This document shows positions 23,401-35,400 of a stretch of DNA of 62,000 nt, one piece after another (positions within the stretch are counted from its first letter, which is position 1; every line of letters begins with the position of its first letter). The translations under genes and the position numbers were made by a program. A model generated the notes under the pieces. It worked only from the letters and a program-made list of their open reading frames with translations, made no database searches and was not told where the DNA came from. This stretch comes from Phoronis australis. Taxonomy: Eukaryota > Phoronida > Phoronidae. The stretch lies in contig NMRA01000015.1 in the NCBI GenBank assembly GCA_002633005.1, positions 1,353,671 to 1,415,670 of the forward strand, read 5' to 3'.

Positions 23401-26400
23401 AGTAAAATGCGACTTATGATTCATCTACATGTAAAAATGGATAATTTAAACCCAGGCAATAAGACCAGCCTTTTTTGTCTATGCCGGTACCCAGCCAGTT
23501 AAGTGGTACATTTTGTCTATGACAGCAAGCCACCGGCCCCTAATTCAGAAATAAGAAATGTATAAGGTCATGCATTTACACATACACATGGTTTTGGTGC
23601 TCTATAAACAAGTCTAACTGACCGGGACATTGTCATCTAATATGTAAATGGTATTGGGCCTGTTTATGCTCTTAATATTATGCACACAGCTTATAAATGC
23701 GACGCATAACATGAAATATTTTACCAACAAACCAACTTTCCATCAGAGATGTAAGGTTGGGGGCGAGTTGAAACAAAAAATGCTGAGGACGTCCTTAGCA
23801 CCCTCTATGACTCAGCCCCTAGTTACAGGGTACGCATGTTATAGGAACTGTCGACGGCTGTGCCTGATAACAAGCTGGAGACGTCACATGTTATTGATGA
23901 AGTTCAGAGGCACTTCCACCGTTTACACACTGCGCTACAACTCAGGTAAGCTGTAGGTGGTGTCGCTATGGAAACGAACTGTTACACAGTCATGAAGTTG
24001 CTTGCATTTAAACTCAGATATGCAGTTATTCTGCGCCTCCTAGCACACACTGTGTCAGACTAGTGAATTTTTTTGTTAAATTCTTCCACAAATATAAAGA
24101 TCAAGACAATTTTAGTTTAATATTGGCTTGGTTTGCAGTGTGTAGATTACATAAAACAATATTTTTTGGTAACAAAGTAATCAGCCTTTGAAATATAGAA
24201 AAATTACAATTTTGACGATTATTTTGGTGTGAAATTACTGTAGGCCCTGCTTCAGATATAGTCTCTTACTGCAAAGTGCATGAACATGTAAGAATGAATG
24301 TGTTGTATAGTTAATGTTCTCAACATCGCTATTTTTATCTTGAGAAACTTCTCTATGTGGTCATGTTTCTGCAGTGCAATAATGAAAAGGTGAGCATGCT
24401 GATGAACAAGTTCACATAGTTGTTTTCTTCCAGGGAAGTCGCTCTCATAAGTGAAATAGAGAACAAAATGGCAGAACATTCCAGTGACATACAGAATTTG
24501 GTATACATTTTGGTTTGCTTTCTAATAGTGATTTAATTTGTTTTGTGTAAGTTTCAAGTTATGATCACTTGGTTGGTTCATAGCTACGTGGTGATTAGTA
24601 TTTATACATCGCTCTCCTGGCATCTGTTCAATAAAAAAAGACATAAGGCTTAAGTCAGAAATTTAGTCTTGCGCTCCACACAACTATTTCTGAAAAAATT
24701 CAATCTCATTTGTGCAAAAGTCCAAAGTCTCTGAGAATATACTGATAAGTGTCAGTTACTGAGATAATTCATGTTAATTATTTCTAGACTTTGATGGGCT
24801 CAAAATTATTTGGTTGAAAAAATTTTCAGCAATTGTGAAGTGGAAGACCAAATTTCTTTCCTATATTTATCACTTTCATGAAACAGGCTTCAGAAGCGTT
24901 TACATGACTGTGAGTCATTTGTACATTTGCTGTAGGTGTTCCAGCATTGCTGTGAGACTATGGCTGAGGTTCTGTTGCCTAGTTAACAATATCTTTATCT
25001 GCCTACATTTAAATAATGATTAAATGAGAGTTATTATTTTGACCAGCGAGCTACTTAGATGATACATGTGTTACCATAAATTTTAAACGCATGCTTCGAT
25101 GTTTTTGTTTTCAGAAAGTTCAGGTTGTTGAAGAAATAAAAAGGATTGAATTCTTGCTTAAAGGTAAAATTAATGTATTTTTTGTGAACTTCCACGACCA
25201 TCTTGGACCAATGTTTAAATACACTGTTGTTCAACCAAGGAAGGCAGGAACAAGATTTTGCAAACCTTGAATTTATCGGTCTTCATTTGTTGCATCAACT
25301 TGCAAGGAAAGAAACTACTCTGTTGGAATATTTTCTCTGTGCGACCAGATTGCTTCCAAAAATATAACTTTGAATTTTCTTCCTAAGTTGAATAAAAGAA
25401 TGGCTTCTTAGTTGGGGTAATTGAAGCTTGCACTTCAATGAACAGATGTAAATGGGCTTTGAGTCGACGCCTTCACCGCAGCTGCCATACCTGTTGAATG
25501 TCTGTTGTTATTCACTTGTCTGTAATGGATTATCCACTGGAGTGGTTTTGGTTTTTGCAAAAATTGAGAACAAATATGGAAATGTGTTGGCTTTGGATGC
25601 TATTTATTGTTTTGTATTGCATTGTATCGTATTTTATTAGATGCTCAGAAGGTAGCCAACAACCAACTGATTCTCAATGCCAACTACATCTTGGATAAAC
25701 TGCATGCTCTACCGGCGACACCTTGTGTACTGGTGCCAAATGATCATCAGGAAGGCCAGTTCAGATGTGACTTTGACCAATCACTGCTAGAGGTCATTAA
25801 AAGCCATGGCACTGTGGACTGTAATGTTGAACCAAGGTAGGATTATTTTGACGCAAGGAGTGCACAACGAAAAATCATGGACTTATGTGTCATGCGAAGT
25901 TCATGATGATACATCCAACACAATAAATCATTTGTAATCTGCTTAGAAAATTTCTGCATTTAGTTTTGTTTTAACCCAAGGAGGCTTTATCATGCTCTGA
26001 TTAACTGCTCAGCTATTTCTCATAGTCAGGTGTATTCTTAGGTATGTGCTGAAGACATTGACTGAAGCGCCCTCTCACTTGGTGGAAGAGGATGATGGGA
26101 GTAGTGTATTGTCAGGGCTGCAGGATGATGGTGAGTCTGTCAGGCTGCTTGACTGGCTTCAGTGGATGTAACTGTGTCTCCAGTATTGACTTTAAATAAA
26201 GTTTATTGATTGATACACAACAGTGATTATAGCTAATGCTATAATATTCTAAGTCCATCCATTTTGCACCAAATCTTAATGGAACTATTCTAGTTATCAG
26301 GCTTACAAAATGAAGCGTGGTTGATGGCTGAAAATCAATTAATGTGTGAATTTTTTCTCTGATATGTCCATTGGTAGTAGGTTTGGACAGCTAGTAAAGC

Positions 26401-29400
26401 CCGTTTGAAGTTGGTTGAACAGTTGTTATGGTGCTACTTATTTCAGATGAGACCTCCAGTCAGTGTTCTGCTGTGTCAGACAGCAATTCCTCCATATCCA
26501 TCGGACCACCAGCGCCCCCTGTGGACAGAGTGGTGCCTACTAAGCCCCTGGTGCTCAAGAAACAAAAGTTCCACTTTGGTACCTACTCTACCCACAATAT
26601 TTTGTTGTTAATTTGTTAAAAGCGTAAATATGAGTTTGTAGATTCAGTTCTCGTCTTGATCAACTGTCTTATTAATGTTTCTTTTCAGTTGTCATTTAAA
26701 ACTCCCTTTATTTGGTGAGACTGCATGGGATAATGGTCTTACTCAGTAATCAGTGTTAAGTGTTATGCAAAACTGAAGAAAATGAAGAGGAATTCCTAAG
26801 CACGTTTCTCACAACGTTAATTTGTTGGCCAATTCCTTATATCTGATTGCTTGGCCAAAGGAGTTAGAAACACAACATATAGCGATGATGTGAATATGAA
26901 GTAGGTTGAAAATTGCCAAATGTTTTAAGAACAAGTGTTGCAGCGAAAATGTCCCCCTGTATATTTATAGTAATTCAGGTGACTTAGCAACACTGTGTCC
27001 GCCTGTATACCAGAGTCATGTGTTGTGTTTCAGTAAAGCAGGAGAGAGTGTATGTGACCCACATCAAGGACCCCAGTTACTTCATGGTCCAGAAGTGTGC
27101 TGACGGTGAAAAGATCAAACAACTGTCAGCTTCCATCAACAAGTGGTGCAATAGTGCAGAGGCAAACAACTTCAAACTAACAGATGTGGAGACAGGTAGG
27201 GTTACTCATGTGGAGACAGGTTGAACGAATGCTGGACAGTGTACTCTAGTGTACCCTTTTGAACCTCTTTGAAGTTTTAAGAAACCATCGGTGGATACTT
27301 GTGTTTCCTCTTCTGGACACATTAACAAATATTTTTCTATTAAAGTGAAAACAATGGTAACAAAATTAGGCAAATTCTGCTTGTAATAAATGAGTTATTC
27401 TTGTATGAAGGTGGTTTTTAAGTACAGAGAGTCTCTGTCTATTGTGATCATGTTGGCCCCATGTTTCAGATAGCATAGTGTTGGCTCAGTACTCTATGGA
27501 TAACACCTGGTACAGAGCCCGTGTCAAGAGAGTGTTGTCCGGAGACACGGCTGCAGTGCCTGGAGCTCCTGGGCCCACCTGTGTTGAACTGTTTTATGTA
27601 GACTATGGCAACACTGAGGTGGTACCTGTAGAAAGGTGAGTTGTCTCACATACCTGTAGCTGTGTTAACACTTGTAGAAGTGAAACAGTTAAGACCGTGG
27701 TTGTCATGTTTTTGTAGCATTGAGGATTTACTTGATATTCTCTTGGTGGCGCTAGTGACACAGTGGGTCTGTATAGACCAATACATAAAGCAATACATGC
27801 ATTCTAGTTGGATATTTTCTCACTGTTGACCTCTTTCTGGTGAACAGCTTTGTATGCGCTGTCTATTAAAATGGTAAAGGACCCTTTCTTCATTAGCACC
27901 ACCTGGTGGACATTGAGTCCCGCCACTGTGTTATTTCATAAAATGTGACCCATAAAGCCATGTTGTAAGTTAGTACTGAGGCGGCCCACCTGTGGACACG
28001 TGGTTTGTGTATACTAGGCAATTTGTATCTGTCTTTATGAAGCTGCCACTGTTTATTAGCACTAGCTCTGTGTGAATCACACTGAACGATACTGTGAAGA
28101 GCCAGGGCCCAACATGAGCAAGTAAACACTTGAAAATGTGGTGAGTAGAAAATTGACCTCGCTCGTGTGGGGACCGAGCAGATGTGTTTTTTTGGTGGCA
28201 AGCCCAAATCCTGGAGTAGGGGAATNTACCCTTTTGAACCTCTTTGAAGTTTTAAGAAACCATCGGTGGATACTTGTGTTTCCTCTTCTGGACACATTTC
28301 TATTAAAGTGAAAACAATGGTAACAAAATTAGGCAAATTCTGCTTGTAATAAATGAGTTATTCTTGTATGAAGGTGGTTTTTGAGTACAGAGAGTCTCTG
28401 TCTATTGTGATCATCTTGGCCCCATGTTTCAGATAGCATAGTGTTGGCCCAGTACTCTATGGATAACACCTGGTACAGAGCCCGTGTCAAGAGAGTGTTG
28501 TCCGGAGACACGGCTGCAGTGCCTGGAGCTCCTGGGCCCACCTGTGTTGAACTGTTTTATGTAGACTATGGCAACACTGAGGTGGTACCTGTAGAAAGGT
28601 GAGTTGTCTTACATACGTGTAGCTGTGTTAACACTTGTAGAAGTGAAACAGTTAAGACCGTGGTTTTCATGTTTTTGTAGCATTGATGATTTACTTGATA
28701 TTCACTTGGTGGCGCTAGGGACACAGTGGGTCTGTATAAAGCAATACATACATTCTAGTTGGATATTTTGTCACTGTTGCCCTCATTGTGGTGAACAGCT
28801 TTGTATGCGCTGTCTATTAAAATGGTAAAGGACCCTGTCTCCATTAGCACCACCTGGTGGACATTGAGTCCCGCCACTGTGTTATTTCATAAAATGTGAC
28901 CATAAAGCCGTGTTGTAAGTTAGTACTGAGGCGGCCCACCTGTGGACACGTGGTTTGTGTATGCTAGGCAATTTGTATCTGTCTGTATGAAGCTGTCAAT
29001 GTTTATTAGCACTAGCTCTGTGTGAATCACACTGAATGATACTGTGAAGAGTCAGGGCCCGACATAAGCAAGTAAAAACACTTGAAAATGTGGTGAGTAG
29101 AAAATTGACCTCGCTCGTATGGGGACCAAGCAGATGTGTGTGTGTTTTTTTTTGGTGGCAAGCCCAAATCCTGGAATAGAATGCTGTCACTCATACTTCT
29201 CGAGCAGACATTTTTATAATGTACATAATTACCAGTGTATTGTAATTTCATTCACTACAGATTACGCAAAATGCAGGGTAAGTTTTTGAGGCAGCCAGAG
29301 CTTGTCACCCAGTGCTGCCTGTTCGACATTGTACCACCTGAAAAGGTAAGTGTGCATGCCTAAATACCAGTTGGTAATGATTTATTTTTCCTTACTCTTT

Positions 29401-32400
29401 TACTTTGCTTGAATAACATGGTTCTACAACATGTGTTGGTCCAACACCATTTCCATCCACCGACTGTGACAGTCAATAAATGCCGTGACTGTATTGTTGA
29501 GAGTCTCTAACAAGCTCACATTGCTAAAGTTAAAAAGTCCTTGTCTATAACAAGCATCATAATTAAGTTAGAAATACCTTGATTTATAAGAAGCTCCGTA
29601 GTTTAGTTAAAGATGTCTTTATCAATCTTCATAGTTATTCAAATAACGAACTGATTATGGTTTTTGTAACAAGCTTTGTTTGATTGTAGAAAACCAACTG
29701 GCCGTTGGAGTCCATTACAGCCTTCGCTCGAATGACCAGTGAAAAGTCTATGATCATGACTGTAAGTAAATGTTCATGATCAGTATACATGTCCAACCAC
29801 TAACATCCTTTATGAGGTTGAAAAAGACTTTTTCTTGTTACTGACATCTGAAGATGTCAGTAACCTCGGAATGTTTGGGTAGGAAGTTTTCCTTTAAACA
29901 TGTTTTATTGTAAGTCTTCCTACGGTGGGTGTTTGCGCCTACACTGGCGCCATCTCAAGCTCGCCACATTGTTCATACTTTGGGAGCACTGTCTTATATT
30001 CTCCCATCTCATCCTGTGAACAGCATGCCACGAACTTAGAAAATGTGAATGGAGGCGAGTAATGTATGCTGTAGCGTGATCAATACTTCCGTGTTCTCAA
30101 ATAAACCCTGCCACTTGTAGTACGCTTGACCTCGTATTGTGTGTGTTTGTTGCAGGTGATCAGGCAGGTAAACAGCGTATTCCATGTGGACCTGAGTAAG
30201 CCAGCTAATAGTGACGTGAATGACGATCGTCCCGTGTCGGTGCGGGATGCTCTCGTTTTCCTTGAACTTGGCTACTTCACATCAGCGGCATCAAAGACAT
30301 ACAGAAATCGTACGTTCATCAGACGTATTGTTTTCTGCGGAGTATACGTGGAGTTCATTATCCACATTTTCAGCATTATGATATGTTATCTGAGGTTATC
30401 AAGAGGTGTATTCTTCTTAAGATTTTCCAAAATATTGGTGAATATCACATGCCGGAAGAAGAAAACTTAAGTTTTGAAACCACTCTTATCAGGGAGAGTT
30501 TTTCTACCAAAGGAGTATGTTTTTTTATACTTTAAAAATGTTGATATACTTTAAAACTGCTATTAGTTATGTTTGATCTCTAGATTTTGTTTACATTTGA
30601 AAGTAAAATCTTTGTGAATCTAGATACAGTCTGAGTAACACAGATGTCACATCAGTAAGCTTTAGGGCAAAACATTTACTTACATTGTGGATTTCAAAAA
30701 AGTTGACAAATTTCCTATCTTCAAAAATAGTCAAAATGTTGTGACAGAAATATGCTAAATGATTTAGCATTATTCACTGTTGGGCTTTGTTCTTGATTTT
30801 GCCACAACATCATCAAAGTCGGTCAAATTTTAGCAACATTGGTTGCCTTTTTTGAAGGGTACTGTACAAAGAATCCCATTTGCCATTGTGCATGTGCGTG
30901 AGTAACTTCTACCCTACGTTCTTGACTTATAAGTATATGTATTGAACTCTGCTATATTCTGAAAGCAAGTATTCTGAACGCAAGTATTCTTAAAGCAATT
31001 CATCAGAAGACACACCTAATCAGTTCTGTGAAACATGAAGCTTTGCTGGAAACTAGATGAACTTAGTTTTAGAAGAATGTACAGTCTGTGTCAAAAATGT
31101 TGGGTTTTGATAATAGGGTAAGCACGTAAGGGTTGGTATGTCTTCATTGTGACCCCTTCTCTGAGGTGTCTCCTTGTCTTTACAGCCTCACAGCATTTCC
31201 CTCTCCGAGACTTCCTCAAGCCAGTCTTACCTGAGGTGGGTCAAGATATACAGGTGTTCGTCTCTCATGTGGTCTCACCTGACCTCTTCTTTGTTCAGCT
31301 GGTATGTGTAAGGTCAACTATTGGTCAAAAGTGATTTCTTATGTGGTGGCTTTCAATTCACCTACTCTACACACTAACGTGGAATGGTAGGAATATTTTG
31401 AGAAGTGGAAAAAGTGTGTTCTTGCTCAAACAATTATTATAATGTCCCAACTTTCTAATTTTGAAAATAAAGTCTTATCTTGCCAAGTGAAGTTTTTAAG
31501 AAAAGGTACAAATTAAACAGTTGGATCCAGTAGAATGCTTTGGTTGAGACTATCAAAACTTTCAGATAATGTAATTGTTGATAGAGGGAGCTAGTAACAT
31601 GAAGGATATTGTAGTGAGCCTGTAACATGAATGACACTGGATCAAATCAGATTAAAATGCAGTTGACGAGATATTTCTTTGTGATATCAGTTCCAGACGT
31701 AGAACACATTTTACTGGAATTGTATACTTTACAGCGAACGAAACAATTTTGTTTCTTAACTTGAGGGCATGATTCTCCTTTGTCTTTATCATCCATTCAC
31801 CATCTACAGTCTCGATTTTATGATTACTTATATGTCTCAAGTTTGCTATGTGTCATGCTCAGATGAACCCAGTCAATGGTACTGATACATATATATCTTG
31901 ATGACAATCCATTATTGTGAAGGAAACCAGTTATTAATTCTACAATGGTGATGATGTCCCGTACAATGATAAAAGTAATCAGTCAAAATACCTTTCTGTG
32001 TAATTCTGTTAACAGCGAAAAATAGTGGTAATAACTATTTTGGTGGCAATAATTCCAATTACTAAATGGTTTAGTCACGTTACTAACTTACCTGTTAATT
32101 ACCTTTCATTCTCAGTCATCAGGGGAGACTATTGTGTTGATAACTTCTGCTTTGGCCCAGTCGTCATGGCAGGGAATTCCGAGTCATTTTGTCTGAATAC
32201 TTTTGGCTTGCACACTGTACATTAATGAAATGTTCTTGAGGTGGCTTTAGAGGAGCAGGCTAGGCCAGGATGAACAGCTACTCGTTTGACTGATGTGTTA
32301 TTCAGTTTTAGCGCTCGATGCTGCAGTGCCATTGGACACTGTTGTTTAGTCGTGATGTGAACCTTATAAAATATGAATTTTGTAAACAATACAGTTTGTC

Positions 32401-35400
32401 AACAAGTTTTCTGGCTTGTTATTGAGAGCAACTAAAGCATCAAGGAATGTGGAGAAGTAGTTCACTTGTGTAGTATGTCTTAAGGTATTGCCAAGTGTAC
32501 TGCACTAGCTATTTAGCTATTTTGCCATTTGTCTGCTTTCAAGTGTTAGTTGTTCGATTAAAATACGTTTTTTGAAAAATCATTTGCTTTCATCTACCTA
32601 CAGATTGGTGAAGAGACGGAATATTTGTCCGAGTTGATGGCCAAGATGCAGGAGACATACAGCCATGACTCTGGAGACTTGTGGACGGTGTTCTGTCCCC
32701 AGAAAGGTACTGCTGGTTACTGAGTGGGGTTCACTGATGATTGAGTGTCAGTGACACTCTCGGAACTTGTTATTATCACTTGACACTTTGTTTTGTTTAG
32801 TTTATTTGTATTTAGATGTGCTGTTGAATTCAGTATTATTGAAATTAACACCTGTTCTGTTTGGTTGATAATGACAACTTTAGCCATGACCTGTACTGTT
32901 AAATTCATCATCACACTCACTTGGTATGGTTTATGCTGTCTAACTCAGTGTTTTACCTTTGTATGATTGGCACTGCTCAGTTCAATAATTTCACTTCATG
33001 TTTTATCAATATAACATCCGCAGGTATGACATGTATTGCTAAGTTTAATAAATCAACTTCACGTGTTATCAATATCACATCCTCAGGTATGATATGTATT
33101 GCTCAGTTCAAAGTTACATCCTGACATAAGATGTGCATTGCTCAGTTTAATATTACACTTGAGGCTATGGTAACTGCGTTTTACACCATGTTATGTTTTA
33201 CTCAGTGTAATATTACACCCTCAGGTATGATCTGCGCTGCTCAGTTTGATGACAACCAATGGTACCGTGCCCGTGTGGAACAAATGCCAGGACGTAAACA
33301 GATTGAGATCCAGTATGTGGACTATGGCAACACTCAGCTGATATCTCACTGGAGACTGAGGAAGATCCTGGATGTGTTCACTGTATTACCAACACAGGTA
33401 AAGGTCTTGATGTCGTGGTCTACCTCTCTTTGACTGTAGGTGAATAGGTGAGCTATGTAAACTGAGGGTTTCTTTGTTGGTCACTTACGGTAATACCTGT
33501 TGTATTTGAAATTGCTCCATTGTGATGGTCATTTGATACGCACTATTTGTATCCTCATCTTGTAATTTTTACTTGTTGCTGTGAGGTGACTTTATGAACT
33601 GGGGAAGTTAGTCTTCTGCTTCAATGAAAACTAAAGTGCCATGTCTTTTAACTGTTTATTTAATTTGCAGAAGGCACAGTTGTGTACTGTCAGTGTACAG
33701 GGTGAAAACATGATATGTTAAAAGTGACATGTGACCACTAGTAAAATCTGACTGAATTAACATAAATTGTTTGCCACTTTACTCACTAGATGTCTCCACC
33801 CTATTTTCCTGGTCATAAGTCTGTAAGTAAACTGCTGTTTCTCAATACCTGCAGGCTGTACAATGTCAGTTGGTTGATGTAGCATCACCAAGTTCTGTGT
33901 GGTCACCTGAGGTAAGTTGGATACACACTTACTGCAGCTTTCTGGCTTCACCATCAATGCACTTGCTACTGATTAAACAACAAGTTTTAATTTGGGCCTC
34001 TTTTTGTTGTGCTGCCTACAACTTTACCATCAATGATTTAGCTACTAAAAAGTAGAAGTTATTGTAGGTATTTTTGGACATTCTTGCGTCTAGAATATAA
34101 TTACAATATTGCTTGCCACCTAACTCAGTAAATCAGGTGAACCAAAAGGGAGATACCTCTGCCCTCTATTGTCAAATTACAAAGCCGCGAAGGACATTAG
34201 AATTGTTGATACAGTTGCTATAAGGTGACTCTTGGTTTTTCAGTGTGTTTCCTTCTTCAATCAGACCGTTAGCTCCAAGAAGTTGTATGCCCGAGTGGTC
34301 GATGTAGACAATGACTGTCTCTCAGTTGTGTTGTATGACACGTCAACTAGCCGAGATCTGTGTATCAATGGTCTGATGGTGTCAGAAGGTCACGCAATCA
34401 GTACGGGAGATAGGTATGTTGAGGTCACGNTGACACGTCAACCAGCCAGAATCTGTGTATCAATGGTCTGATGGTGTCTGAAGGTCACGCAATCAGTACA
34501 GGAGATAGGTATGTTGAGGTCACATGACACGTCAACCAGCCAGAATCTGTGTATCAATGGTCTGATGGTGTCTGAAGGTCACGCAATCAGTACGGGAGAT
34601 AGGTATGTTGAGGTCACATGACACGTCAACCAGCCAAGATCTGTGTATCAATGGTCTGATGGTGTCTGAAGGTCACGCAATCAGTACGGGAGATAGGTAT
34701 GTTGAGGTCACGTGACACGTCAACCAGCTAAAATCTGTTTATGAATGGTATGAATGTGTCTGAATGTGTCTGAAGGTCAGGCGATCAGTATAGGAGATAG
34801 GTATGTTGAGGTCACATGACACTTCAACCAGCCGAGATCAATGGACTGATGTTGTATATGGCTATTTAGAGTTTGTACGCAGGGCACGGGAGAATGTGTA
34901 AATGATGCACGTCAGCAGGTGAGAATTCAAAATTGTAATCTCAGATGTCATGTGACACTGGTGTAACTGAAGTGATCCTTGCCTATAGTCTCCCGTACAA
35001 TCAGGTATCCTTGGTAGTATAATTGCTCGACTGTTTCTGTTGGTCATGCCTTCTCCACTGGGGATAGATACCACTTTTATGTTCCATGACATACCAATTT
35101 GCTAAGACTTGTGTGTAACTCATCTGAAGATGTCCACTGGTCATCAGTAATGTAGGATGACACTGCAGACGTGCGATAAAATTAGAATGTTTTCCTCAAA
35201 CTACTTAATCTACAACCATACTAAAGCTGTAGTCCAATGTTTCCTTTGTCCATATTGGGGCAATAGTCGGGTATTACATGCCCACAATTTGAGAACCAGT
35301 TTGATGGCCGTTGTTCAGTGGAGAAAACTGGTTCACAAAATGTGGTTATGTTATATCAGCCTATTACCAGTATTGGTAAAATATCAATTTTGTCTAATTG

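Noticed and set aside
27893-28541. Minus-strand frames spanning an N (147 and 72 codons)
   Set aside because: Shadows of the duplicated Tudor segment, crossing the assembly gap at 28226.
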